Shown here piece by piece: positions 8,108 to 16,331 of a stretch of 64,000 nucleotides of DNA (positions are counted from its first letter, which is position 1; every line of letters begins with the position of its first letter). Made by a program: the position numbers and the translations under genes. A model generated the notes under the pieces. That model ran no database searches. It was given only the letters and a program-made list of their open reading frames with translations, and was not told the origin of the DNA. The DNA comes from Brevibacillus reuszeri (GTDB taxonomy: Bacteria > Bacillota > Bacilli > Brevibacillales > Brevibacillaceae): assembly GCF_001187725.1 (NCBI RefSeq), contig NZ_LGIQ01000009.1:1921493-1985492 (forward strand), written 5' to 3'.

Positions 8108-9152
8108 GTCGCTGGTTCAGCCTTTGCTGGCAGTATTGATCGGCCTGTTGACCGGGGCGCTCGTTATCGCTGCAGTGGGTGAATCCATTGTAGGTACCTA
8201 CCAGGAGATGTGGAAAGGGGCTTTTGGCAGCTTCTACTTCTTCACGTCAACCTTGGCAAGGGCCACACCAATTATGTTAATTGCGCTAGGTCTTTCACTG
8301 GCTTTTCGCGCGGGAGTGTTTAACCTCGGGGCAGAAGGCCAGATGGTGCTGGGAGCGATCAGTGCCACACTGGTTGCCATCTATTTGCCGGCACCAGGGA
8401 TGATCAAGCTGGTAGCAGCTATTCTTACGGGAATGGCAGTAGGCGGGCTGTGGGCGCTGATCCCGGGCATTATGGAAGCGAGATTTCGCATTCCGCTTCT
8501 CATTTCCACACTTTTGTTCAACTATATCGCGGTATTGTTTGCGAGCTATCTCGTGACAGAACCATTTCGTGACCGGACTGGCTCTGCTGCTTTGTCACAG
8601 ACAGTGATGCTGGAGAAAAGTGTTTGGCTGCCCAAGCTGTTTGCGGGCATGAGTGTACATGCAGGCTTTCTCTTTGCGATCATTGCTGCACTCGTACTGT
8701 TTTGGGTCATTCGTTTTACGCCATTTGGCTATGAAGTGAAAATGCTCGGTCAAAACCCACTGTTTGCCCAGTACGGCGGAATTAATCGCATCAAGGTTAT
8801 GCTGACAGGCATGTTTGCAAGTGGTGGCTTGGCAGGCTTGGCAGGAACGGTTGAAGTCTTTGGCGCCCATTATCGCTTTGTCGACGGTGCCCTAACGGTT
8901 CCCAATTTTGCCTGGACGGGCTTGATGGCTACCTTGCTCGCCAACTCCAATCCAATTGGAATTATCATTACCTCGATTTTGCTTGCTGCTTTCCAGACAG
9001 GAGCAATGGGTGTAGAACGCAATACAGACGTACCATTGGAGCTGGCTAGTGTGATTCAGGCTGTGCTCATTCTGTTCATCTCGGCAAAATTCAGCTACGA
9101 CTGGTGGAAAAAGCGGAAGACAAAAGGGGGAGAATCGCATGGAGCTGCTTGA
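8082..9152 (+). CDS. Nucleoside ABC importer permease (YufP/NupP type)
   Basis: A 356-residue integral membrane protein of the BPD_transp_2 family, with about nine to ten hydrophobic segments. The hallmark 'LAFRAGVFNLGAEGQMVLGA' lies near residues 69-90 and 'MTGMFASGGLAGLAGTVEV' further on. It overlaps the ATPase by 26 bases and the next permease by 14, so the three are translationally coupled. The C-terminal tail is basic and cytoplasmic. Pairs with the second permease to form the membrane channel. Confidence 0.94.
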   Translation: MAAVKELGKSLVQPLLAVLIGLLTGALVIAAVGESIVGTYQEMWKGAFGSFYFFTSTLARATPIMLIALGLSLAFRAGVFNLGAEGQMVLGAISATLVAIYLPAPGMIKLVAAILTGMAVGGLWALIPGIMEARFRIPLLISTLLFNYIAVLFASYLVTEPFRDRTGSAALSQTVMLEKSVWLPKLFAGMSVHAGFLFAIIAALVLFWVIRFTPFGYEVKMLGQNPLFAQYGGINRIKVMLTGMFASGGLAGLAGTVEVFGAHYRFVDGALTVPNFAWTGLMATLLANSNPIGIIITSILLAAFQTGAMGVERNTDVPLELASVIQAVLILFISAKFSYDWWKKRKTKGGESHGAA

Positions 9153-10053
9153 TTGGACCCTCGTCAGTTCTACCATTCGGATGGTAACGCCGATTTTGCT
9201 TGCTGCCTTGGGCGGGGCGCTATGCGCGCGTGTAGGTGTTTTTAATGTAGGCTTGGAAGGGCTGGTGCTCGTTGGTGCTTTCTCGGCGATCGTGGGCAAC
9301 CATTTTACCGGGAATCTCTTCCTCGCCATCTTGATTGCGGCACTTGCCAGTATTCTCTTCTCGCTTTTATTTGCGTATATGACGATCCGGATGAAGGCAA
9401 ATGAAATTGTTGTCGGTGTGGCGATTAACTTTCTGGCGCTTGGTCTGACGACGTTTGCCTTGCGTGCGATCTTTGGTGTAAAAGGAGCTTTTTATGACAA
9501 GGACATGGCTGGATTGCCACGCCTGGACATTCCGGTGATCAAGGATATTCCTGTCCTGGGCGACATTTTGTCAGGACATTCGCCGCTAGTGTATGTGGCG
9601 TTTATCGCTGCGATATTGCTTTATATTTTCTTCTATCGTACTGTGACAGGCTTTCGTGTACTTGCCGTGGGGCTTAACCCGGTAGCAGCGCGTAGCCTGG
9701 GCTTGAAAGTAACAAGCTTGCAGGTACTGGCAATCGTGATGTGTGGAGCCTTGTGCGGTGTAGCAGGCGCACAGCTTTCTCTCGGACAGGTAACCATGTT
9801 TACAGAAGGTATGACGGCTGGACGTGGCTTCATTGCGCTCGTTGCTATGATGATGGGTCAATCTCATCCACTGGGAATACTCGCGTCCAGCTTCCTGTTT
9901 GGTTTGATGGATGCTCTCAGCATAAGGCTTCAAGGCTTTTCGTTGCCGACCCAAATTACTTCGATGCTGCCTTATGTGCTGACCATTTTGGCTATGTTCT
10001 TCCTGAAGGATAAAGGTCAGGGCAGCAGCAACAATCAGCAAAGCACCCGCTAA
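9139..10053 (+). CDS. Nucleoside ABC importer permease (YufQ/NupQ type)
   Basis: A 304-residue partner permease. It carries the parallel motif 'ALCARVGVFNVGLEGLVLVG' near residues 26-46, then 'VAINFLALGLTTFALRAIF' and 'RSLGLKVTSLQVLAIVMCGA'. The typical pair of unequal permeases (about 350 and 305 residues) and the gene order lipoprotein-ATPase-permease-permease match nupNOPQ. The ATG lies in the 3' end of the preceding gene behind GGGGGAG. Confidence 0.94.
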   Translation: MELLDWTLVSSTIRMVTPILLAALGGALCARVGVFNVGLEGLVLVGAFSAIVGNHFTGNLFLAILIAALASILFSLLFAYMTIRMKANEIVVGVAINFLALGLTTFALRAIFGVKGAFYDKDMAGLPRLDIPVIKDIPVLGDILSGHSPLVYVAFIAAILLYIFFYRTVTGFRVLAVGLNPVAARSLGLKVTSLQVLAIVMCGALCGVAGAQLSLGQVTMFTEGMTAGRGFIALVAMMMGQSHPLGILASSFLFGLMDALSIRLQGFSLPTQITSMLPYVLTILAMFFLKDKGQGSSNNQQSTR

Positions 10054-10096
10054 TTCGCAAGCGAAAACGAACAGCCAAGATAGGGGGAAATGCGAT

Positions 10097-10759
10097 ATGA
10101 ACAAGGCAGATCGAATTAAAAAAATGAAGATTCCTGCTGTCGACCCGGCACTTGCCAAAAGATTGCCGCCAGGACAGATTTTAACCGAGCGGTTTCCCAT
10201 TTTGCACGAGGGAGACGTGCCGGTTTACGACATGAAGACGTGGACACTGCGTGTTTTCGGGGAAGTGGACAAGGAAGTCACACTCACGTATGAGCAGATC
10301 ATGGACATGCCACAGGTGACAGTGACGAGAGACATCCATTGCGTTACGCGCTGGTCACGCTTTGACAATGCATTTACGGGAGTGCGTTTCCGCGATTTTC
10401 TGCACGCCATCGGGGTAACCCCGCAAGCCTCCTACGTCATGCTGCATGGTGACAACGACTATACAGCAAATGTGCCACTGGCTGATCTGGAGCGAGATGA
10501 TGTGCTCTTGGCGCATTCCTTTGACGGGGAGCCTCTGACAGACAAGCATGGTTGGCCACTCAGACTGGTTGTACCCCATCTTTACTTTTGGAAAAGTGTA
10601 AAGTGGCTGCGAGGCATCGAGTTTATGACGGAAAATAAACCCGGCTTCTGGGAGCAAAACGGCTTTCACCTGATCGCAGACCCGTTCCGGGAAGAACGGT
10701 TCTCTGGTGAAGCATTGCCTATCCCTGAGGATGAATGGGAGAAAAAGGAGTTTGATTAA
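10097..10759 (+). CDS. Sulfite-oxidase-fold molybdopterin-dependent oxidoreductase
   Basis: A 220-residue cytoplasmic protein of the sulfite oxidase/YuiH-like superfamily. The Mo-ligating Cys is in 'TRDIHCVTRWS' (Cys about residue 80), followed by 'DNAFTGVRFRDFL', 'YVMLHGDNDYTANVPLADL', and 'GWPLRLVVPHLYFWKSVKWL', all family hallmarks. No Tat or Sec signal is present. Substrates of this subfamily are mostly unknown. Its place between the importer and a nucleoside phosphorylase under one S-box is odd and suggests redox chemistry on an imported sulfur compound, as inference. Start ATG follows a GGGGG site; the next gene begins 2 bases after its stop. Confidence 0.88.
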   Translation: MNKADRIKKMKIPAVDPALAKRLPPGQILTERFPILHEGDVPVYDMKTWTLRVFGEVDKEVTLTYEQIMDMPQVTVTRDIHCVTRWSRFDNAFTGVRFRDFLHAIGVTPQASYVMLHGDNDYTANVPLADLERDDVLLAHSFDGEPLTDKHGWPLRLVVPHLYFWKSVKWLRGIEFMTENKPGFWEQNGFHLIADPFREERFSGEALPIPEDEWEKKEFD

Positions 10760-10760
10760 G

Positions 10761-11486
10761 ATGTTGACGAACCTAAAGGTAGATCCAGCAGAATTGCCAA
10801 AGCGTGTGATTGTATGCGGTGATCCAAAACGTGCGGCACTGATTTCCTCCAAGCTGGAAAATCAGCGGCAAATCGGGGAAAATCGTGAGTACCACAGCTA
10901 TGCAGGAACCTGGAAGGGCGTAGAAGTGGCTGTCGTAAGTCACGGCGTAGGCTCGCCAGGCGCTGCTGTTTGCTTCGAGGAGCTGGCAAAAGGCGGTGTA
11001 GAGTACATTATTCGTGTAGGAACAGCAGGATCGTATCAACGCGAGATCGAGCCAGGCAGTCTCGTGATCAGCTCTGCGGCTGTACGTCAGGATGGGCTGA
11101 CCAGTCAGCTCGTACCGGCAGGCTTCCCGGCTGTTGCCAACCGTCGCGTCGCTGATGCCCTTGTCCAGGCGGCCAAAGCCGATGCTTCTGGCTTGAGTGT
11201 AGCCGAGGGGATTACCCTGACACTTGATGTTTTCTACAGCGGCGTAGTGGAATTCCCGCACAAGCTGTATCAAAAAGCAGGCGTGCTGGCAGTGGAAATG
11301 GAAAACTCCGCTCTGTTTGTCATCGCTGCCTTGCGCGGAATGAAAACAGGCTCCATTCTGGCAATCGACGGCTACGCTGACGCAGATCTGTTGGAGTCGT
11401 ACAATCCGCATACTGATGCCATGGCAAAAGCGATCGAAGCAGAAGCGCTGATTGCACTGGATGCAGTGGTAGCTGTTACCGAGTAA
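10761..11486 (+). CDS. Nucleoside phosphorylase (PNP/UDP family)
   Basis: A 241-residue NP-I family phosphorylase. 'VIVCGDPKRAALIS' near the N-terminus supplies the phosphate-binding GDP-R motif. 'ISHGVGSPGAAVCFEEL'-type sequence follows, then 'VGTAGSYQREIEPGSLVI' and the ribose/base signature 'VLAVEMENSALFVIAAL'. It cleaves N-glycosidic bonds of nucleosides with phosphate. Sequence alone does not separate uridine, purine or methylthioadenosine specificity. It begins immediately after the molybdoprotein stop with AAGGAG before the ATG, and ends the operon at a terminator. Confidence 0.9.
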   Translation: MLTNLKVDPAELPKRVIVCGDPKRAALISSKLENQRQIGENREYHSYAGTWKGVEVAVVSHGVGSPGAAVCFEELAKGGVEYIIRVGTAGSYQREIEPGSLVISSAAVRQDGLTSQLVPAGFPAVANRRVADALVQAAKADASGLSVAEGITLTLDVFYSGVVEFPHKLYQKAGVLAVEMENSALFVIAALRGMKTGSILAIDGYADADLLESYNPHTDAMAKAIEAEALIALDAVVAVTE

Positions 11487-11493
11487 AATAATA

Positions 11494-11526
11494 TGCCCAG
11501 GACTACAGTGGTCCTGGGCTCTTTTT
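11494..11526 (+). terminator. Rho-independent terminator
   Basis: GCCCAGGAC pairs with GTCCTGGGC, followed by CTTTTT. It closes the S-box operon. Confidence 0.9.
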
Positions 11527-11624
11527 GTACTATCGGAAAGTATAAGAATTCTAAGGAAGATAGTATAAGCGCAACTAAGGCCCTGCCTGCGCCAAAAGGC
11601 TTGGCAAAGCCAAGTTTTCTAATG

Positions 11625-11951
11625 TTACTCCTCGTTGAACCGATCCAGCATGGAAATAGTATCAATCAGGTGGTTGTTAAAAATTTGTCGAGCCACGCTT
11701 AAAAGCTCAATAATCATGGGATCGCGCAAGGAGTAAGTGACTTTGTTCCCATCCTTCGTACCATAAACGATGTTGTTGTTGCGCAATACGGCGAGCTGCT
11801 GTGATACCGCAGAGCCTTCGCTGCCGATAAGGGTTTGTAGCTCATTCACATTTTTGTCCCCTTCGGCAAGCAATTCCAATATGCGAATGCGCAGGGGGTG
11901 TCCTAATGCCTTGAAAAAATTGGCCTTAAATTGCTGTAGCTCCAAATTCAA
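11625..11951 (-). CDS. ArsR-family regulator
   Basis: A 108-residue winged-helix protein: 'KANFFKALGHPLRIRILELL' is the first helix pair and 'VNELQTLIGSEGSAVSQQLA' the recognition region, followed by 'VLRNNNIVYGTKDGNKVTYSL' as the wing. No ELCVCDL metal motif and no Cys are present, so it is not a classical arsenic or metal sensor. The start is TTG (11949-11951) behind GGAGGAA. It is the second gene of a two-gene unit, 34 bases after the SulP transporter, so it probably regulates that transporter. Confidence 0.9.
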   Translation of the reverse strand: MNLELQQFKANFFKALGHPLRIRILELLAEGDKNVNELQTLIGSEGSAVSQQLAVLRNNNIVYGTKDGNKVTYSLRDPMIIELLSVARQIFNNHLIDTISMLDRFNEE

Positions 11952-11985
11952 TGCGATAGTTCCTCCGATCTGTTCGTATCGTCAT

Positions 11986-13725
11986 TCAGGTCGTTTTCTG
12001 GACAAAGGTCTCCTGCTGAGAACTGGATAAGGTGGAGCATTCCCGAAAAGCAAAATGCTTGCACCCCAAGCATTTGTCCAGATCCAATTTGCTCAGTGCA
12101 TAATTAATGGCATCACCGGTGTGGGCAAAAAAGTGTGATTCGCCCACTAATGAATCTAGCTCGGTGCGCTGCAAGATTTCCTTTGGCTGGGGCTGAATTC
12201 CCGAGATAAGTACCGTTGTGCCTTGATTGATACATTGTCGTACTACTTTGGCCAAATTCGCTTCGCCGGTCATATCCATAAAAGGGACATGCCCCATTCG
12301 GAGCAGCAAAACGCTGGGGCGCTTCTGAAGGGTACTCATCAGCGAGCGTTCAAACACGTCTGCATCACCAAAAAAGAGAGGACCTTCAATCGTAAACATA
12401 CTGATTTGTGGGCAATCATGGCTCGCCGTAACCATGTGTGACGCGACCTTTTCATGCTTGGAAGAGGGGTCTGGCAGCACTTTTTCTACCTGCAGGCTAT
12501 CGCGCATTCGTTTGACGAACAACAAGACTGCCAAAACCAGACCAACCTCAACAGCCGTTGTCAAATTCGTGAAAACAGTTAAGAGGAACGTGATCAAAAG
12601 TACGATTGAATCACTGGTTTTTGCTTTGAGAATGTGCATAAATTCCTTGCGTTCGCTCATATTCCAGGCGACCAGCATCAATATGGGAGCCATGCTGGCC
12701 AAAGGAATGCTAGAGGCATAGGGAGCGAGTACAATCAGGATGAGCAGCACGACCAGGCCATGTATGATTCCCGACATGGGGGAAACAGCACCACTTCTGA
12801 TGTTGGTAGCGGTTCTCGCAATCGCTCCTGTAGCCGGGATACCACCGAACAACGGGGCTGCCATATTCGCAATGCCTTGCCCGATCAACTCCCGGTTGCT
12901 GTTGTGCTGGCTGCGAGTCATCCCATCGGCTACGACCGCGGATAACAAAGACTCTATCGCTCCTAGTATAGCAATGATTAGGGCTGGACTCAGTAAATTT
13001 TGCAATCGTTCCCATGTGATTTCGGGAAAATGAAAGCTGGGCAATGTGCTGGGGATCGCGCCAAATGTTGAGCCAATGGTGGCTACCTTTCCGTCTAAAA
13101 AGAGTACAGCCACGATACTTGTGATCACAAGGGCAACGAGAGAGCCCGGAATGCTTCGGAGATATCGCGGCGTAATGAAAATAATGGCAAGGCTAAGGCA
13201 AGCAATGCCAACGCTGTATATGTTGAGTGTAACGAAATGGATGAAGATCTCCTTCATATTGGAAAGAAAGTCTTCATGTCTTTGCACGCCCTGAAGCCCG
13301 AGAAAATTGGAAATCTGTCCGGTAAAAATGATGACGGCAATTCCCGCAGTAAATCCAATCGTGACAGGGCGGGGAATAAATTTGATCAAGCCGCCAAGCC
13401 GTAGGACCCCCATGAGGACAAGCAGAATACCTGCCATAAATCCTGCGATGAGCAGGTTTTCATACCCGTACTGCATGACGATGGCAAACAAAATCGGAAT
13501 AAAGGCACCAGTAGGTCCGCCAATCTGATAGCGGGAGCCGCCAAGCAAGGAAATCAAGGTACCTGCAATAATCGTGGTGTAAATGCCATATTCCGGCTTC
13601 ACTCCCGAAGCAATGGCAAAGGCCATCCCCAAAGGAATCGCAATAATACCTACGATAAATCCGGAAATACAATCCTTCCTGAACGCTTCCTGATTGTAGC
13701 CCTCAAATCTTCCGCCCCACTTCAT
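11986..13725 (-). CDS. SulP-family anion transporter with STAS domain
   Basis: A 579-residue transporter. About residues 15-400 form the multi-span core opening with 'ISGFIVGIIAIPLGMAFAIASG'; 'GGIPATGAIARTATNIRSGA' is the family signature. A cytoplasmic STAS domain follows ('ISMFTIEGPLFFGDADVFE' to 'LISGIQPQPKEILQRTELD'). The tail is unusual: a Cys-rich CLGCKHFAFREC motif at the end could bind metal or be redox-active. Substrates of bacterial SulP proteins include sulfate, bicarbonate and dicarboxylates. ATG 13725 follows AGAAGGG. Linked to an ArsR regulator. Confidence 0.92.
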   Translation of the reverse strand: MKWGGRFEGYNQEAFRKDCISGFIVGIIAIPLGMAFAIASGVKPEYGIYTTIIAGTLISLLGGSRYQIGGPTGAFIPILFAIVMQYGYENLLIAGFMAGILLVLMGVLRLGGLIKFIPRPVTIGFTAGIAVIIFTGQISNFLGLQGVQRHEDFLSNMKEIFIHFVTLNIYSVGIACLSLAIIFITPRYLRSIPGSLVALVITSIVAVLFLDGKVATIGSTFGAIPSTLPSFHFPEITWERLQNLLSPALIIAILGAIESLLSAVVADGMTRSQHNSNRELIGQGIANMAAPLFGGIPATGAIARTATNIRSGAVSPMSGIIHGLVVLLILIVLAPYASSIPLASMAPILMLVAWNMSERKEFMHILKAKTSDSIVLLITFLLTVFTNLTTAVEVGLVLAVLLFVKRMRDSLQVEKVLPDPSSKHEKVASHMVTASHDCPQISMFTIEGPLFFGDADVFERSLMSTLQKRPSVLLLRMGHVPFMDMTGEANLAKVVRQCINQGTTVLISGIQPQPKEILQRTELDSLVGESHFFAHTGDAINYALSKLDLDKCLGCKHFAFRECSTLSSSQQETFVQKTT

Positions 13726-13747
13726 CTTTGCAACCCTTCTTATCTTC

Positions 13748-13771
13748 GAATATTTGATTATTTGAATATAG
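13748..13771. promoter_or_regulatory. Candidate ArsR-type operator
   Basis: An AT-rich imperfect palindrome with half-sites ATATT...AATAT (ATATTTGATTATTTGAATAT) lies 20-45 bases before the SulP start. Its form resembles BigR/YgaV-class ArsR boxes. Binding by the downstream ArsR is inference. Confidence 0.4.
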
Positions 13772-13857
13772 ATTGAATGATACATCCATTCCTCGATTTC
13801 CGTCAATTCCACGCTTACACGATCTTTGCCCTTTTTTAACAATCGCTTTATGTTCTC

Positions 13858-13886
13858 TTAACGCTTCTACAGTACCATTCTAATTA
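13858..13886 (+). promoter_or_regulatory. Sigma-A promoter of the glpP operon
   Basis: TTAACG (13858-13863) and TAATTA (13881-13886) with 17-base spacing, upstream of the glpP leader terminator. Confidence 0.45.
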
Positions 13887-13921
13887 ACAAGTGAAAAAAT
13901 CCCTCGGTTGGAGCCATGGAG

Positions 13922-13992
13922 AAACCCCCGACAGCCTTTCCAAGTACTTTCCTCGAAAGTTCTTTGGCATTGTCATGTCGTTGGGTTTTTTG
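13922..13992 (+). terminator. Leader terminator of the glpP operon (probable antitermination site)
   Basis: AAACCCCCGACA (13922 on) pairs with TGTCGTTGGGTTT and is followed by T6 ending at about 13991. A second nested stem lies inside (CTTTCCAAGTACTTT and AAAGTTCTTTGG region). The hairpin is between promoter and glpP, so transcription must read through it. In B. subtilis GlpP with glycerol-3-phosphate permits such read-through at glpD, glpFK and glpTQ leaders. Here the leader is in front of glpP itself, implying positive autoregulation. Confidence 0.7.
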
Positions 13993-14019
13993 CTATGGAC
14001 AAAAAGGAGGCGAATGCGA

Positions 14020-14619
14020 ATGAATCAGGCAGAATTCCGAGCCAGGCTGGCACAGATAAAGCTTATCGCTTCCGTAAAGGAGGCGAAGTATCTGGAAAAA
14101 GCCGCTGAAGCCAATTTGAGCGCAGCCGTGCTTTCCATCGGCAACATTGGCGTCATTAAAGGCTATGTGGACTTTTTCAAAAGTAGAGAAATTCCCGTTT
14201 TTCTCCACCTCGAGCGAATTGGTGGTATCAGCTATGACCGGGAAGGGATTGCTTTTCTCGCGCATTACGTGAAGCCAGATGGCATCGTAACCACACGCAA
14301 TACACTCGTTAAGCTGGCGAAAAAGCAAGGCCTGTTAACCATTCAGCGCTTGTTTTTGGTGGACAGTGACTCGCTGAAGTCAGGACTTCTATCTATACAG
14401 GATACGCAGCCAGATGCAGTCGAGCTGATGCCTGCATTATTGCCAGAGTATATCGAAGAATTCAGAAGCATGATTGATACTCCCATTATCGCCGGAGGCT
14501 TACTTCGCAAGCGGGAACAGATGGAAGTAGTACTACAGCATGGAGCGACCGCAGTATCGGTCGGGAGTCCCTCATTGTGGAAGGAGAGTTTCATACATGA
14601 TTACAGCGTTGTTATTTGA
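14020..14619 (+). CDS. glpP: Glycerol-3-phosphate-responsive antiterminator GlpP
   Basis: A 199-residue GlpP. Typical phrases: 'LIASVKEAKYLEKAAE', 'VLSIGNIGVIKGYVDFFK', 'VFLHLERIGGISYDREGIAFL', 'KPDGIVTTRNTLVKLAKKQG', 'LFLVDSDSLKSGL', and the phosphate-binding end 'TPIIAGGLLRKREQMEVVL'. GlpP is a TIM-barrel RNA-binding antiterminator activated by glycerol-3-phosphate. I use ATG 14020 because AAAGGAGG ends nine bases before it; an upstream ATG at 14014 is too close. It leads an operon of phosphodiester uptake genes rather than glpFK/glpD, an unusual neighbourhood. Confidence 0.93.
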   Translation: MNQAEFRARLAQIKLIASVKEAKYLEKAAEANLSAAVLSIGNIGVIKGYVDFFKSREIPVFLHLERIGGISYDREGIAFLAHYVKPDGIVTTRNTLVKLAKKQGLLTIQRLFLVDSDSLKSGLLSIQDTQPDAVELMPALLPEYIEEFRSMIDTPIIAGGLLRKREQMEVVLQHGATAVSVGSPSLWKESFIHDYSVVI

Positions 14620-15259
14620 TCTGGATGGTACCTTGCTGGACAGCCGTGATGCCGTAATTGATGCCGTTGCCTTTACAGCTAACGAATACGCCCCCGGGCA
14701 TTTCAGCAGAGAAGAGCTGTTGGCGCGGTTTGGTGAGTCCTTTGACGATTTTCTTGCAGCGGTTGCAGCGGCAGCAGGTCTTCCTGACAAAAGCGAAGTG
14801 CTGCAAAAATACTACGCCTTTGTGCGCCAGAACCATGACGATCATGTTCGCCCCTTTCCGTTCATTCAGGAAGGCTTGAAAAAGCTCAAAGAAGCGGGGT
14901 ATGCACTGGCGATCGTTACGAACAAGCAGCGTGAATTTGCAGTCGCCGGATTGGAAATGGCCGAGATTGACCATTTGTTTGATGTGATTGTGTCTGTAGA
15001 TGATGTGTCCAGAGGAAAGCCATCTGCTGAGCCAGTACAAAAGGCATTGGCAGAGATGAATAAGCAGCCGGGCGAAGCCATGATGATCGGAGACAGCCGC
15101 TATGATGTGCTGTCTGCTGTAGGTGCCGGGGTACAGGCAGTAGTGCTGGAGTGGTACGGCAAGGAAGAATGGTCTTACGCGAAGCCCGATTTTACTTACC
15201 CTGACTTCGAAGCGTTTGTCACAGAAATGATAGCTGTAAAAACAGAGGGAGGGAGATAA
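14597..15259 (+). CDS. HAD-family phosphatase
   Basis: A 220-residue HAD hydrolase of the Gph/PpaX type. Motif I LFDLDGTLLDS at residues 5-15, motif II Thr in 'LAIVTNKQ', Lys in the 'GKPSAEP' region and motif IV 'AMMIGDSRYDVLSAVGAG'. An alpha-helical cap sits between motif I and II. It overlaps glpP by 23 bases, and the importer ATPase starts four bases after it. The operon context suggests dephosphorylation of glycerol-3-phosphate or a related phosphate ester; that substrate is inferred. Confidence 0.88.
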   Translation: MITALLFDLDGTLLDSRDAVIDAVAFTANEYAPGHFSREELLARFGESFDDFLAAVAAAAGLPDKSEVLQKYYAFVRQNHDDHVRPFPFIQEGLKKLKEAGYALAIVTNKQREFAVAGLEMAEIDHLFDVIVSVDDVSRGKPSAEPVQKALAEMNKQPGEAMMIGDSRYDVLSAVGAGVQAVVLEWYGKEEWSYAKPDFTYPDFEAFVTEMIAVKTEGGR

Positions 15260-15263
15260 AAAG

Positions 15264-16331
15264 ATGGCACGAGTGATGCTTACACAGGTATCGAAAACGT
15301 TTCAGAGCCAGAATGTGGTTAAAGGCTTGGACCTGGTCATTCCCGATGGTTCCTTCACTGTTCTGGTTGGGCCTTCTGGTTGTGGAAAATCGACCACGCT
15401 ACGCATGATCGCAGGTCTGGAGACGGTATCGGGTGGGGAAATCCAGATCGGTGATCAAACCGTAAATCAACTGCCGCCAGGTAAGCGGGACATCGCCATG
15501 GTTTTTCAAAATTACGCACTCTACCCGACGATGAACGTTTACGACAATATCGCTTACGGACTCAGGAATCGGGGAGTATCCAAAAAAGAGTGTCAGGTAT
15601 TGGTGGAAGAAATAGCGGAAATCGTTGGCTTGTCTTCTTATTTGAAAAGAAAGCCGTCACAGCTCTCAGGCGGTCAACGGCAGCGCGTTGCACTCGCCCG
15701 GGCTATGGTAAAAAAGCCAAAGGTGTTTCTGATGGATGAGCCATTGTCCAATCTGGACGCCAAGCTGAGAAATCAGATGCGTGTAGAGTTGACCAGTCTA
15801 CATAAACAGCTGGGTAGCACCTTTATCTATGTGACACATGATCAGGTAGAAGCCATGACAATGGGAGATCAGATCGTCGTCATGAGCGATGGCAACATCA
15901 TGCAGGTGGCTGCCCCGATGGATTTGTACCAGGAGCCAGATAATCTCTTCGTCGCTCAATTTATTGGTTCGCCAGCGATGAATATTGTTCCGGCAGAAAC
16001 CAAAAGCGAGCATTTGTGGGGATTCCGCCCGGAAAAAGCCGTATTGCTGCCGGCGACAGTCTCACCGGTTTCACATGACGATATGTGGATAGCGAGAGGC
16101 CAAATCGTCTCACGGGAAATACTTGGCTCAGACACACTGTTCCATGTGGAGACAGAAAAAGGAAGAATCATTGCCAAGGCGGATACCGAGGTTTCCGGAC
16201 AGATTGGCGCGTCTGTAACCGTAACCGTCGCTTGGCCACACATGTATGTTTTTGACCGGGTAAGCGGCAAGCGTGTAGGGCGTCTGAACGGAAGAGAGCA
16301 TGTGTCGACTCTTGCGGGAGGGGTTAGCTGA
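15264..16331 (+). CDS. ugpC: ABC importer ATPase, UgpC/MalK type
   Basis: A 355-residue ATPase with an N-terminal ABC domain (Walker A GPSGCGKSTT, Q-loop 'MVFQNYALYPTMNVYDNIAYG', signature LSGGQRQRVALARAM, Walker B VFLMDEPLSNLDAKLR, H-loop YVTHDQVEAM) and a C-terminal OB/TOBE regulatory region ('WGFRPEKAVLLPA'). MalK-type subunits serve carbohydrate and glycerophosphate importers. Stop and the following ATG share one base (TGATG), indicating coupling with ugpA. Confidence 0.94.
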   Translation: MARVMLTQVSKTFQSQNVVKGLDLVIPDGSFTVLVGPSGCGKSTTLRMIAGLETVSGGEIQIGDQTVNQLPPGKRDIAMVFQNYALYPTMNVYDNIAYGLRNRGVSKKECQVLVEEIAEIVGLSSYLKRKPSQLSGGQRQRVALARAMVKKPKVFLMDEPLSNLDAKLRNQMRVELTSLHKQLGSTFIYVTHDQVEAMTMGDQIVVMSDGNIMQVAAPMDLYQEPDNLFVAQFIGSPAMNIVPAETKSEHLWGFRPEKAVLLPATVSPVSHDDMWIARGQIVSREILGSDTLFHVETEKGRIIAKADTEVSGQIGASVTVTVAWPHMYVFDRVSGKRVGRLNGREHVSTLAGGVS

